Shown in pieces: positions 35,277-47,551 of a stretch of DNA of 64,000 nt (positions within the stretch are counted from its first letter, which is position 1; each line of letters starts with the position of its first letter). Source of the stretch: Ryuthela nishihirai. Taxonomy: Eukaryota > Arthropoda > Arachnida > Araneae > Heptathelidae. Position numbers and translations under genes: made by a program. The DNA is taken from NCBI GenBank assembly GCA_038380435.1, contig JAWZYU010000019.1, forward strand, positions 21,105,801 through 21,169,800, written 5' to 3'. Under the pieces are notes generated by a model that was not told the DNA's origin, did not search any database, and worked only from the letters and a program-made list of their open reading frames with translations.

Positions 35277-38200
35277 TCCTCCTCCTCCTCCTCCTCCTCA
35301 AGCAGCCATGGGCTACGGAGGTCCAACCACACGGTTTTTAGATCTCCAAGCATATCTTTCCTGAGCTACATCTGCTGCATCCGGCCAGCGCACACCAATT
35401 CTAACAAGGTCCTGTTTGACATTGTCTGCCCACCTCATCCTAGGTCTCCCCCTCTTTCTGAAGCCTTTAGGCACACTGTTCATAACCCTATTCGCCAATC
35501 TATAATTATTCATACGGGCAACATGGCCAAACCAACGGAGTCTCTCTCTGCACAATATGCTGCTTAAAGGAGATTGCAAACTCCTTTGCCTAACCTCATC
35601 ATTAGTTACAAAGTTGAACCACCTAATGCCCAAGATACTGCGTAAGCATCTGGAATCAAAAGCATCTAGTTTCCTGTTATCCTGTTTACAAAGTGTCCAA
35701 GTTTCACTGCCATAACTAACCCTAGAAAGAACCAAACTATTATACAGTTTAATTTTAGTCTTTAGGTGTATACGCCTATTTCTCCACAATCTCCATAGAT
35801 TCTTAAAAGTCCCGGCAGCAATCCCTATTCGTCTGTTAATCTCATGCTGCACATCACCAGTATCTGTTACATAGCTCCCAAGGTAATTAAACTGTGACAC
35901 CTGCTCAAGACTGCAACCATTCATATGAACTGAATCACAACCTGCCTGACCAATTTTCATCACTTTAGTTTTCTCTCTGTTTATAACCAAACCTACTTTA
36001 CTACCAGTCTCATCAACAGCTCGAATGAAAGAGTTCTTCTCATCAACATCATTTGCCAAAAGGGCTAAATCATCAGCATAATCTAAATCAGAAATTTTCG
36101 TATCTCCAGTCCATTTAAGGCCAAAATCTTTCCCTCGAAGTGAATTTCGCATAACATAATCAATAACCAAGCTGAAGAGAAAATGAGACAAAATGCACCC
36201 TTGTCGAACACCAGAAGTAAGGCTAAACCAATTGCTACAAGCCTTACCAATTCTCACATACGACTCAGTGTTATTATAGAGAGCTTTCATTATGTTAACT
36301 AACTTGTCTGGTATACCATATGATCTCACAATCAACCACAAATTATGATGATCAACAGAGTCGAAAGGCTTTTTGAAATCAACAAAGCTAGCAACCAAAG
36401 TTTTCTAAAACTCTAAACATTTCTCAAGAATCTGCATAAGTGAAAAAATCTGATCCACACATCACCTTACCACTTCTGAATCCACATTGTTCATCATGCA
36501 ATTGTCTGTCAACCAGATTCTTAATTCTATTAAGCACAATCATGGAAAGAACTTTACCTGGAACAGAGAGTAGGCTGATACCCCTATAGTTATCACAAGA
36601 ACTGCGATCACCTTTTTCGAAAATAGGGATAACAATAGCTCTGGTAAAATCCTTAGGAACCATGCCTTTATCATAAAAGATATTCAGAATTTCAGTCATC
36701 CAAGTGGTAACCGAAACATTCCCAGCTCTAAGCATATCTGTAGTAATTTCATCTACTCCTGGGGATTTATGTAGTTTAAGTTTAGAAACAGTCAAAATAA
36801 CTTCAGATTGTGTTATAAGGATAATATTAAAGCCACCAATGCATCTATCATCATTGCAAACAATGGGAGTAGAACTAACCACATTGTTTAGAACATCACT
36901 GAAATGCTCAGCCCACCTAGCTATGACAGAATCCTCCCCTTCTATAACCTTACCTTGTTTATCCTTCAATCCTTGCATGCCTGTCCGTTTTCTACCATGT
37001 AAAACATTAACAATCTGATACAACTCTCTGCTGTTGTGCTATCTAACTGCACTGATCCTTTACACGTTTATTAAGCTCTCTGTAATCCTTTTTATTAGGA
37101 CTAATAGGGTATTGATTAAGGGCATTCCTGCAGTTTTTTCTTTCTGAAATAAGCTCAAGTGCATTATCACTTAAATAATTCAGTCTCCTCTGCTCCTTTT
37201 TTTTTTTTTCTAAAAGAGTACTGTTAGTTTCCAAAAAAGCCTGTTTAAAATTGCCCCATTCTTCCTCAACTTCAGTAGTAAGCAAACCATGACTGTCATA
37301 ATGACTAAGTAACCTATCATGGTAAGCTTTAGCTATAACTGGGTCTTTCAGAGCTTCAGTATTAAAGGTAAATTTTTTAACATTAGCACAACACTTTTTA
37401 AGTTTAAGTTGCAAGACACTTTTAACAAGGTAATGGTCAGATCCAATTTCAGCTCCCCTATATGGCCCGGTATTCCTAACAGAACTAGCCCATTTGCTGT
37501 TAATTAATATATAATCAATCGTATTCTTATGCAGCCCATCAGGTGAAACCCATGTGTATTTATGTATGTCGCGGTGTTTGTAATATGTGTTAGTTATTCT
37601 GAAACCATTGAGTTTACTTACCTGTAGGAGACGTTGCCCATTGCCATTGCAGTTACCAATACCAAAAGGGCCTATTACTCCTCCCCTAAGGTCAGAGTCA
37701 GTACCAACTTTGGCATTGAAGTCACCTAGAACAAGGGTAATATCTCCTTTCTTGACAGAATTCAAAATATCCTGAAGTTGTTCATAAAACCTATCCTTCT
37801 CATCCTAATCGGCATCCTCAGTGGGGGCATAACAGCAGATAACATTCAGGTCTTTAACGCTTGTCTGAAATTTTGCTGTAAGAAACCTTTCATTAATGCA
37901 CTCATATCCTAGAAGAGATTAAATAACTAACATTAATTAATTAACTAGCATGTCTGCTGAGCAGCAGACCCACGCTTTAGTGATGCTTTCCATCCTCCCT
38001 CCCTGTAAAGAGATATTTAAAGTTATTTTTAAATATCTCACCTTTACCTGTCCATCTGGTCTCTTGCAAGCCTAGAATATCTAGGTTATAGTGCTGGAAT
38101 TCCTGCGCGAGGACATCAAGAGAATAATCTCTACGTAATGTCCTCACATTCCACGTTCCTGCAGAGAGAAAATGATTAGTAGGATTTTTAAAGAAACTAG

Positions 38201-38907
38201 GTTTATTGAGATTGGTAGGGCCAACAATATCAAACAGCCCCCTGATCACAGGCATGGGGCAAAGACCTGTTCCTCCTCCGCTAAAGGCTGAAGTCACCGA
38301 TCCTGGTAGGAACTTCAGGCACCACCTTTTCAAGTGGACTTTTTCAAGAGCCATATGGCCTGCCTGAGACACATTACTCCAGTTTAGGCTTGACGATGCC
38401 CAGCTAGCTAAGTAAGGTTCAGGTACCTGCGATGGCCTCTGATTAGGATTATCCACCAGCTGATATAAGGTATCCCATGCCTCTGTTCACTTAGAGCTGG
38501 CAACCCAGAAGCAAACAGAAAACACAGTGGCAGACTCTCCCTCAACAGAGGCCCACCAGTGCAGCAAATCCAGGATCCATAATCAAGCTCAAATCCATAA
38601 ACAAGTCCAGTCTAGTAGGTATAAATGGTCAGCACCAGGACCCTGTGAAGTTGACCACTCCTCAGCAGGGCTGAAAAAAAAAGAAAAAAGTGGTCATAGA
38701 TGACCAGATTAGTTGGCCATACTGAACTGGCAGCCCTCCCCTTCCGTTCCCTTCCAAAAGAGAATATCTCTTTTGAAAGGTATTAACGGCCTGCACCACG
38801 AGAAGGTGGGGTCGGACATTAGGTGCTAGACCTGGCTGGTTCTGTGCATCATCACTAGGGATTGGTACACAGCTCTCCATCCAGTTTATGCCTAGCTACC
38901 ATTTACA
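35277..38907 (-). mobile_element. RTE-type LINE, near full length (3.6 kb), inactive
   Basis: Read on the minus strand. The 5' leader is 38907-38460. The endonuclease (EEP fold) begins at about 38310: SAGTWNVRTLRRDYSLDVLA, LGLQETRWTGKGEI, then 37765-37043 with GDFNAKVGTDSD and GAEIGSDHYLVKS. The RT is in two parts: 37023-36424 (KSPGVDEITTDML, NYRGISLLSVPGKVLS, QCGFRSGK) and 36398-35313 (DFKKPFDSVDHHN, GVRQGCILSHFLF, LDYADDLALLAND with an intact YADD, and RLRWFGHVARM, KGFRKRGRPRMRWADN). The tail is a GGA microsatellite. Breaks: an insertion of about 30 bp at 37919-37950, frameshifts near 37805 and 37030, and a stop at 36400. Confidence 0.95.
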
Positions 38908-39019
38908 GGAAGAACATAATTTCACCATGGCTGTGAAGTTGGTTAGGAAACAAATGGCTCTCGCATTTTTTGACTGTGAAGGCATTCTCGTAACACATTT
39001 TATGATGCAGGAGTTAACT

Positions 39020-39396
39020 CTCAGTTGGGTTGTTTTACCTCTGAGTGATACCATTTTACACACAATGGGTTAAATGGTCAGGTCACAAGGGCTTACAGAT
39101 GGTTGGGGAAAGGGGACCCACTGGACAACTGTTATAGGAGATAGATGATAGAATCTGGTCAAGGCCATCCAGCATGTTAATGTGCAGAGAGCATGGCTTT
39201 CCAGCATATGGGGGCCCATCTAAACATCTGATTCAATGGATAGCAGCCTTTCCAAGACTATTAGTGTCCCCTTTCTGACAGGCAGTGTAGGGGTTTAACA
39301 GAGATAAATCTCAATGCTGGCCCAGATGAGACTCAAACCTTGGAACTATAGATTATGAGCCTGGCACATTACTAACTGAGCAACTCTCACCTAACA
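39020..39396 (-). mobile_element. SINE-A inside the mariner
   Basis: Flanked by agttaact (39011-39018) and agtcaact (39397-39404), one mismatch. Interrupts the transposase between LVTHF and NKEAY. Diverged from consensus, so not a recent insertion. Confidence 0.88.
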
Positions 39397-39853
39397 GTCA
39401 ACTATGAATAAGGAAGCTTATGCAAAAGTCCTTCAAATGAAACTTTGTTGTGTAGTTCATGAAAAATGACCAGATTTCTAAGGGAGAAAAATGGTTTCTG
39501 CATCATGACAATGCAAGTCTCTATCAATGGTTTCATTCAAATGGTAGTTACCAATATTGGTGCATATGCTAGATCACTGCCCTTACTCCCCTGATCTTGT
39601 ATCTTTTGATTTTCATGTTCCCAAAGCTGAAAACAGTATTAAAAGGCAATCATGTTGGAAATAACAAGATTTTGAGCAGCCAGAACAATGGTGCTCTGAA
39701 CACTTTCACAAAATGACTTGCAGGAAGCATTCAATGCCTGAGTTAGGTGTGGGGAATACTTTGAGAAGGAGAAAACACCTGCAGACCCCAATGATGAAAA
39801 TTATAAGTAAGAACATTGTCAGTCCATGAATTAAATGATCCACCGTTGTAACA

Positions 39854-40670
39854 AAATAATAATAATAAGTTAATAAGAACAAACACCTTTTAATGAGGAT
39901 TAGACTACTTGGCAACCTCATGATAGGCATGACTTTAAATTAATGAGAATTCAACAGCTATTACAGAGATCACTAATTTTTGCTCAGAAATCACTTTTTG
40001 AAAGAAAGAAATATTTCCTCTTTACCAAAAAAAAGTATCATTAGTTTCCTTTTAAGCATTCAAATAGAGCCTTTTTTCTCTTTTGAAAAACTGACTAGTC
40101 TTCTTGAGAGGAAGAGGAAAAGGAGCTTTTCTTCTGTGCCAGATCCTTTAATATGCTTAAAAATATTTTTAACAGAATTGTTGCTCCTATCAAATTGCAG
40201 TTTTGCACTTAAATAGCACAATAATTTTCATATTTGCTTTAATTTTTTTTAAACAGCTTGAAATTATCTTTTTTTTTTTAAAATACTCCATTATTGGTGA
40301 AATGTATCAACATCAGAAAACATTAGATGGCTACTGATAATACCTTATTCTTAGGTGGAATATAGAACCCAATAATTAGGTGTTAAAAAATTTACATAAT
40401 GTAAATTTCTAGAAATCTAAAACAACAGAAGTAAATTTCTAGCTTTTTATTACAAAAGCAAAGGAATTACAATTGGCAAGTTTCATGCAATTGGGAAATG
40501 AAAAAAAGAGTAAATTTAGCCTCGTTAAATGCATACTTTGGAACACTAATCCTATGGTTGTAATGATGTGTATTTAAATAAATATTTATTCATAAATTAT
40601 ACAAGATGTGTATGTATTTATAAATCGACATTCCAAAAAATATAAAATACACCTTGCAATAAAAGGATAC
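39854..40670. other. Intron sequence, nothing recognised
   Basis: AT-rich. A short frame at 39980-40216 has no recognisable family. Confidence 0.5.
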
Positions 40671-40771
40671 TTTTCTTTTTGTTCCCCTTTGAAGTATTCT
40701 AGGTGTTCGCACTTTTACTGAAGGAGGCGAGTTGACATATATATTGCTTCTTCTTACTGATTCAGGTACAA
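40671..40771 (-). CDS. MYB-like: Myb transcription factor, internal exon 4 of 7
   Basis: 101-nt exon on the minus strand. The acceptor is tatacttgtag and the donor GTATCC. It codes for VVPESVRRSN at the start and RTPRILQRGTKRK at the end, with a central SPPSVKV. This matches the conserved TPPSVLKRxRKRR basic stretch that precedes the C-terminal region of B-Myb-type proteins, possibly part of a nuclear localisation signal (family knowledge). The exon ends exactly on a codon, in phase with exon 5. Confidence 0.85.
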
Positions 40772-42189
40772 CTACAAGTATAAATTTTTCTAGTTAATAC
40801 TTTTAATACCAGAAAACATTTACTAAAACTGCAACTTTGCTTTTACCATCATATCAATATGGAAAGAAATAAGTTACAATATAAAAAATATACACATTTT
40901 CTTCAACTACATATCCAATGATTACACAATATACACAATTAACAATTTCAAAGTATGAATGTTTAATTACTGCAAAGAATTAAAAATTTTAGGCAGTGAT
41001 AATTAGAAGTAAAGAGTTTTAATAAAGGTTATATTCTTCCACAGTGCCAGTCAAACCTATTTTTCTCCTGTGTACTTCAGAGAAATTCAATTAATTTGTC
41101 TGTATATGTGGCATTACAATTCTAAAATTTCTTTTTAGAATTATAACTCTTCCTGCATTTTATACAGCCTACTGCAATTCATTAAAAAGCTAGAGAAACT
41201 TAATGCTACGAGTGACAGAAGTCAGTATACAAATTTCCATACTACAAACTGTATGGCCAGTATAGTAGGCACCAGTTATTGTAATCACTTTGGGAAATCA
41301 TATTTTCAGTCCATTATGCAGTAATTCTGAAAAGTGAAAATAATAATAACATCTGTAGGGTTGTAAAATTACACATAATATATAAATTTTAACTTTAAAC
41401 TGATAAGAGAAAAGAGAAAACTAACATAACAAATTAAAAATATTAATACATGCCTAGCAATTATTGTTTCAAGTAGTCACTTTAGTTTACTTCAAATTAT
41501 CACTATGAATTCTATTCTTTAAGAAAGCTTTTAGTGCAGTGCAACAATTTATATTCACAATCAGTTTGCTCCACCTACATCCAATATTCTCCTTAGAATC
41601 ACAATAGTTTCATGAGCTTGTCATCTGATAATTGAAATTTCTTTGGGTTCATCATCATTTTCCTTGTTCCTCTCCTTCTTGGGGTGATGCCAGTGATGGA
41701 TTAGGCAATTTCTTCATATATTAAGGCTGTATGGACTTATAGATCATGATCATGTCTATATGATCACTAAACTCCTCCTGTTCACCCATGTTATCAGGCT
41801 GCTCCACATGCCCAGCTGACATTATTCAACTCCACCCCAACACCTAATTCTGCTTTCTGAAAGCATTTGTTAATACAGGTGTTGGAAACTTTATTCCACA
41901 ATTAATATTGCTCAGAAATTAATGAAAATAAATTATAATTCTCTGTCATTGAGCAATAAAATTTTTTAAGCTTATCCTTCAAACTATTTGCATATTAAAA
42001 GTTTTTAGAAAACTCAAAAACTTTTCAGAGCAAAGGCAGTGCTCCTTCTTCAGTGAAGTGACACTATGTGGGATTGTTGAGAGCTTCAACATTAAGGCTG
42101 TTGAGAGCTTCTTTCCACATGTAATGAAGAGTGATTCCAGTGTATCGTTAGATTTCATAGTTTGAAGGATCAGGTTGTAGGTGGGGATG
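40772..42189. other. Intron sequence, nothing recognised
   Basis: AT-rich. cttcttcagtgaagtgacac at 42046 resembles the hairpin arm at 14711-14750, suggesting a shared old repeat. Confidence 0.45.
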
Positions 42190-42197
42190 GGCAAGGT

Positions 42198-42578
42198 TGG
42201 GTTGTTTTACCTCTGAGCGGCACTTTTTTGCACACCATGGTCTAAATGGCCAGGTCACATGGACCCCGAAGGCTCAGAGAAGGTTGGGGGAGGGGACCCA
42301 CTGGAACAGCTGTTGGGAGACAGATGGTAGCCTCCCGTCAAGGCCATCCAGCATGTTCTTTAACGTGCACAGGGTATGGCTCTCCCGCACACGGGGCCAC
42401 GGCTTAACGTCCCATCCGACGTACAGCGGCCTTTCCAAGCCCATCGTGTCCCCTACTGACCGTGGGCAGGGCGGAGAATTTTGCGGAGATAAATCTCAAC
42501 GCTGACCCAGCTGGAACTCGAACCTGGGAACTACAGATTACGAGCCTGGCGCGCTACCGACTGAGCCACCCCCGCCCC
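42198..42578 (-). mobile_element. SINE-A, near consensus, 8-bp target duplication
   Basis: Flanked by ggcaaggt at 42190-42197 and 42579-42586. The tRNA-like head on the minus strand is well kept: GGTGGCTCAGTCGGTAGCGC (A box), loop CTCGTAA with anticodon CGT, and GGTTCGAGTTCCAG. Confidence 0.94.
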
Positions 42579-43121
42579 GGCAAGGTCATTATTTCAATAG
42601 CCTTGTGGACTATGGTTCTGTAGTAAGTGGATGCATGTGCTAGCAGTGTGGTATGCTCCTAGTCTATGGTTGCTGCATGTTGTATTGGCAGCTCGGCAGC
42701 AGCAGTCATAAGCTTGTTTTGGCTGATATCTGTTGATGTTATGTGAACCTCTCCTGCAATGAACATAGTGAACATTTGCTACCGTACTATCTGGCTGCAG
42801 CATGGCCAATCTACCTGCAGCATCAACCAAGTCATTGCCTCTGATTCCAACATGACTGGGCACACATCATAGGAGAATGGTAGTTGTGGCTGTGACAATA
42901 GAGCTGCTGGCAGATCTTGGAAAGAACAGGGTGAGACCGATGCCTCAGCAAGATCAAAGCCAGCAGCAAGCTATGTAGGAAGGAGTAGAGAACATGCTGA
43001 TAATGAATCTTAGCAGCTACATGGTCCAAGGTGAGGTTGATAGCACACAACTTTTCAGTGAAGATGGAATACTGCTGTGGAATCTGGTCTGCAATGATAG
43101 TATCACAGCACACCACAGCAG

Positions 43122-43486
43122 ATCCCACTGATGTAAGGGCTCATAATCTGTAGTTCTCAAGTACCGCCTGGGCCAGTGTTGAGAGTTATCTCCGCAAAAC
43201 TCCCCGCCCCACTCTATCAGTAGGGAACACTGATGGGGTTGGGCAGGAAGTTGTCTGCCAGATGGGATGTTAAACCATGGTGCCTTGTGCAGGAGAGCCA
43301 TACCCTGTGCACATTAAAGAACACACTGGATGGCCTTGATGGAAGGCTAACATATCTCCCAACAGCTGACCAATGGGTCCCCTCTCCACCAACCTTCTCT
43401 GATCCTTCGGGGTCCTTATGACTTGGTTATTTAGTCCATTGTGTGCAAAAAAGTGCCACTCAGAGGTAAAACAACCCAACCCAGTC
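43122..43486 (+). mobile_element. SINE-A inserted in the LINE relic
   Basis: Plus-strand copy with a damaged head (ggctcataatctgtagttct) and a complete tail gaggtaaaacaacccaaccc. It separates the RT thumb from the RNase H of the LINE. Confidence 0.9.
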
Positions 43487-43532
43487 AAATCATGGGGACA
43501 CATACTTGGATCCATAGTCCAGTTTCGATTGG

Positions 43533-43632
43533 ACAAGTGCATGGTAAAGGTGGAATAAAGAACTGGAAAAGTGCATGGAAAGGTGGAATAAGCTGGAACT
43601 GGCAAGTGCATGGAAAGGTGGAATAAGAGGTC
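43533..43632. repeat. Three tandem 32-37-bp repeats within the LINE
   Basis: aagtgcatggaaaggtggaa appears three times (first copy with an extra t). The minus-strand frame keeps reading through as LYHALV, FFHLSMHF and STFPCTF, so the repeat is an expansion inside the former coding region. Confidence 0.85.
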
Positions 43633-44545
43633 CACTACCCAAAAGAGGGAGGATGGGACCTTGAGGATGTTCAATGCCAATGTGCACTTGGACCTAAGAT
43701 GGCTTATGTGTGATAGTCAATTTCTGGTCAAAGATGAGACTGAGAAACTGGTTCTCTGCCACAAATGAAATAATGGTACTCCTGAGCCCAGCTCGGGGTC
43801 CAGTTGATGATTACTGTTGGGGAAAAAGTGCACACAAAATCAGTCTTCTGAAAGCAATTGGCCATCGCCCAAACTGAGAGATTGCTCAGGAGAGTTTCAG
43901 TTGTCGTTCAATGACCTTCATTCTGGGCGAAGAGCAAAAGATGCCAAGATCATCAACACAGAGGGCATTGCTTAGTTGGAGAAAATTGTCTTACAGAACT
44001 GATCTTGACAATTCAACAGCAAAAAGCATAACACTCAGAATGCAGCCTTGTGGCAAGCCCTGTTCTTTGGGGAAAGGTCATGACAAGAGTGTTGCTGACA
44101 TTAACACAAAAAGAATGTGATGATACAAAGTTGAATATCAGCATGTGACCTCTGAAACCAAAGCCATGGAGGTTTTGAGTTGTCACGTTGGAGGAGTAAC
44201 TGATATCTGTTTACCAATCCCGAGTAGAGATGGAGCATCACAGAGTGTATGGACTCCAGTTGTACTGAGTAGAAGTCAGCATTGATGGCACTTCCACCTG
44301 AAACCAGTTCGAAATGCACTAAATCCTCAAAATTCCATCATGCACATAGAATTGCCTTCATTAAATCATCTCCTTTTTGGGACAGGAAATACAGGCTCTA
44401 TCAAGCCACTGCTTTTGGGCATTGAGATAGTTGAAAAAGATCCATTTTTCATTGCATGTAACATGATGAAAAGGCGGTCGTGTGGATTAGCTAGGAGTTT
44501 TCTGCTGACATTGATATGATGGTTTGCTTGTTCAGGAATCAATTT

Positions 44546-44650
44546 GCCATCCCATGGCTGAGTGCTTAGTATGCCTGACTACTGACAAGAGAGACCTGGG
44601 TTCAAGCCCAGGGTAAGGTATGAATGTTGTACAGCTAAGGCCTCAATCTT
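44546..44650 (+). mobile_element. SINE-B, head only
   Basis: ccatcccatggctgagtgct and acctgggttcaagcccaggg are the A-box and B-box parts. The tail is lost after ggtatgaatgttg. Confidence 0.8.
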
Positions 44651-44903
44651 TCCCTTGCAGTGAATTTCAACTAAAATGAAAGGTGATTCCAATAATAACA
44701 TACTTCCAGCCTTGTCAAACTTCAATAGTAATACTAAATTATTTACTGTAAATTTTACTAATCATTTTGAAATCTAGAAAGCTAGTAACCACATTTGAGA
44801 AAATGTGGCTGAGGATTTTTTTAGTATTTACACAAGTATGGAGGTTTAAACATTTAAAAGCAGCAATATGTTCTAAGAAATTTATCAAAATATTAAATGA
44901 ATA

Positions 44904-45119
44904 TTGAAAGTCCCTCGATTTACATGGTACTCAGTTCACACAATTTTGGCTTTGCATGGTCAAAAAATGCAACCAATTTCGATTTACACGGTACTGACTG
45001 AGACATACATAGAAAGGAAATCTCAGTCAGTACCGTGTAAATCGAAACTGGTTGCATTTTTTGATCGTGCAAAGCCAAAATTGTGTGAACTGAGTACCGT
45101 GTAAATCGAGGGATAGGTG
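44904..45119. mobile_element. Hairpin MITE of pogo/Tigger type
   Basis: Two arms of about 93 bp (44911-45003 and about 45021-45113) are near-perfect complements around a 17-bp loop. Outer ends are tccctcgatttacatggtac, with TA at both borders (44902-44903, 45120-45121). Each arm contains the string cgatttacacggtact twice. Tigger/pogo ends often read CAGT-GTCCCTCGATTTAC (family knowledge), hence the class. No transposase. Confidence 0.85.
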
Positions 45120-45264
45120 TATTATTTACCAAAACTTATGAGTGGTTTAAAAAAAAACTTCTTATTTCAGTTTCAATTAACTTCAAAGGTAAATTATTTT
45201 TACCCCCCATCATTGCTGTCATTATTTTTACCCCCATCATACAATTACATTACAATTACATTGT

Positions 45265-46135
45265 TGTAATTAGATGTAACTTAATCGGGAATCCAATTGT
45301 ATGATTACTGATTGTGACTTATTTTTATATCTTGATGACACTCTATATACAACTTGTATGTCCTTACTTCCAACAGAAATCTTGAACTGATCCCCAATTT
45401 TTTTGAGTTTTTCCAGCAGATTTTCATTTTGTGTTTCATTCAATTCTATAATCTCAATGTTCATATTTCTTGATATTTGTTGTAAATTCATTATGCCAGA
45501 TTTTAGTTTAGGCACAGCCACTTCTAATGAATTAATTTTATTTGCAAATATGTCTTTTTTTTATTACATTAGTAACAGATCTTGAAAGGTTTTCTATAAT
45601 TATATTGAAGCCATCGATTTTGTTTGAAAAATATTCTGCAGACTTTTTAATCTCAGTCAGTTCATTTTCAACAGCAGACAATTCCTTTTTAATCGTTTCT
45701 AATTAATCTTTAACTGACAAGTCATCACTTCATAGGCTGCAAATGATTTCTTCTTTAAACTTACATAAATCAGAAAAAGATATTAATTTATCCATGGAAC
45801 CATTTAACTTATTTGTATTGAGCAGCAGAGCATTGTTTGTCTCTATTTGTTTTGCACAGGGAGCCACATGATCTACTTGCTCAATGTCAATCGCTAGGCT
45901 CTTTTCTTTTGATATTCCATTGACTATTTCATACATATTTTGATTTTGAATAATACAATATGGCATTTCCATTTTTTCTTAGCAGCTTTTGACATTTTCT
46001 TAATACCAGTCACATTAACACAATAGGAATGGAAACTTCTTTTACATGATCCACTACACTGAATACGATCATATTTATTCACAAATATTTTGGAGCAAAG
46101 TTCACAAACATCTGCCATTATAATCAGTCTTCTTG
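45265..46135 (-). mobile_element. LINE ORF1-type protein relic with PHD-like finger
   Basis: Minus strand, 46125-45270, three frames. The N-terminus is MADVCELCSKIFVNKYDRIQ, with CSGSCKRSFHSYC completing a PHD-like zinc finger. The middle, at 45972-45560, is coiled-coil-like and rich in K, E, N and S. The C-terminus at 45521-45270, RNMNIEIIELNETQNENLLE and YRVSSRYKNKSQSVIIQL, matches the RNA-binding domain seen in L1- and CR1-type ORF1 proteins. ORF2 does not follow downstream, so the element is truncated. Possible partner of the RT type at 18140-18840. Confidence 0.78.
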
Positions 46136-47551
46136 CATTATAATGATAACATACTCCCAAATACAGAAATTAAAATCAGAAAGCGATATCTCCAAAACTT
46201 ATAAATGTTGGTATAACATACAAAACACTAGCAAATACCATTTACAAAATGAAAAACAACTTACAATTTAGAGCCCTAAAACCTTTGTCCAACAGACATT
46301 GATTTAGTGTTGCCACTTGTCATACCCATTTCAGTAAAAAACAAATAAGTCAAGAGGTTTAAGGAAAGCACATCTGTATTTATTTCTTAAATACCAATAA
46401 ATGGAAAGTAATGGGAAACCAGGTAATTTCTTAAAAAAAAAAATCAACATGTCAAAGAAACAAATTTTTTAGGGGTTGTATACACCCAGGCTTTGGCTTG
46501 TGAAAACTTACTTGAGTTGCTTGCACATGCATTGGCAAAATGATTCCTTTCCAAGCATACAAGTTGCAGTAGTACAGAGCCAAAACAGTTTAAATAGGTC
46601 AAGAGCTTTGGTAGGAATACATAGTTGTATTTAACCTGAAGTAACAGTAAATGGAAAGTGAAGGAGAACTAAAGGTGGTGTATCAACAACTATTTCATAT
46701 CACTGGGAAGTGATAGAAACCTCTTCATTTGATGACTCCTCAAACTCTGATTCAGTAGATATGCTTTCCTCCAAATCTTCCAACACCACAAAATCACATT
46801 TTACAGATGCATCATTATCAATTTCACATTAAAAAAATACATTTTTTTATGTTATCATTGCAAAAATCACACTGGCAAATTCTCTTTGTCTCTTTCCAAT
46901 TACAGTCTTTTCCTATGCCTGACTGGGTACATAAGAACAAAAAATCCTAGTGGTGAGTAGGATAGGTGCTGCCACTGGGAACATTATAAATAATATACAA
47001 ATCCTCCTTAAGATAGAAGTGCATAAGGCAGTTGTCATACTCATTTCAGTAAAGAACAAAATGAAAAAAAGAACAATCATGACAAGACAACTAATCAATT
47101 GGATACTTTAACCTACTGAAAGGGTTAAGCTATCAATTTTTGGTATTTCTTCAACTATAAGCTATATCTTTTTGTGAGTTATTTCATTCATATTCCATAG
47201 AATACCACTATAATTTTATTTGAAGAGAGTGTTCCCAGCAATGTATGGAAGATAACCTAGAAGCTTTCAATATGTAACCAGCTTTCATAGTAACCAACTT
47301 TCATAAGAAACCAGCAATATGTGCTGTTCCTTATGCAACATGCAAAAACAATGAAATGGACTAAACATTAATTAGAACCAATTTTAACCATGTTGGTAAA
47401 TGGTATAAATGATCTGTTTGATTCATATGGGTTGAAATTATGGGTCTGGCATATTCTGTTTTTCTCTTTGGTTTAATGTGGTTTAATCAGGAAATAAACT
47501 GAGAAATTTTTACATCAATGACATTTGAACCTTTTAAATGTTCAATTAATT
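46136..47551. other. Intron sequence, nothing firmly recognised
   Basis: Contains a diverged direct repeat: caataaatggaaagtaatgg at 46396 and cagtaaatggaaagtgaagg at 46637. No coding assignment. Confidence 0.45.

Larger units (their letters stand above)
34876..39853 (+). mobile_element. Mariner relic broken by an RTE LINE and a SINE-A
   Basis: The pieces are 34876-35276, 38908-39019 and 39397-39853. The first piece, across frameshifts, contains FKW-KCF, NLRSGQSSTF, YGSVHAIVTYYLKM, NLSPNESKTFDM and FHYDSETK. The second contains RKQMALAFFDCEGILVTHF (first catalytic D). The third contains NKEAYAKV, a broken HHDNA-like region, YSPDLVSFDF (third D) and the terminal inverted repeat agtccatgaattaaatgatc at 39820-39850. 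That repeat matches the end at 3041-3071. The order of the pieces reproduces a full mariner transposase, showing that LINE and SINE inserted later. Confidence 0.85.
42590..44510 (-). mobile_element. I/Jockey-like LINE relic with RT and RNase H
   Basis: Minus strand, many breaks. From 44500 down: the RT palm (SGGSAINADF in place of the FDLEKAYD block, HGFGFRGHM, GLPQGCILSVMLFA near 44060, ALCVDDLGIFC for the YxDD box near 43965, FLSLIFDQKLTI near 43745), then the thumb region (ALNILKV near 43670, ALVQSKLDYGS near 43510). After the inserted SINE comes RNase H (AVVC, IFTEKLCAINLTLD, then PSHVGIRGNDLVDAAGRLA at 42855). The combination of APE-type RT with C-terminal RNase H points to the I group or an RNase H-bearing relative. 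The N-terminal part is lost. Confidence 0.85.
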
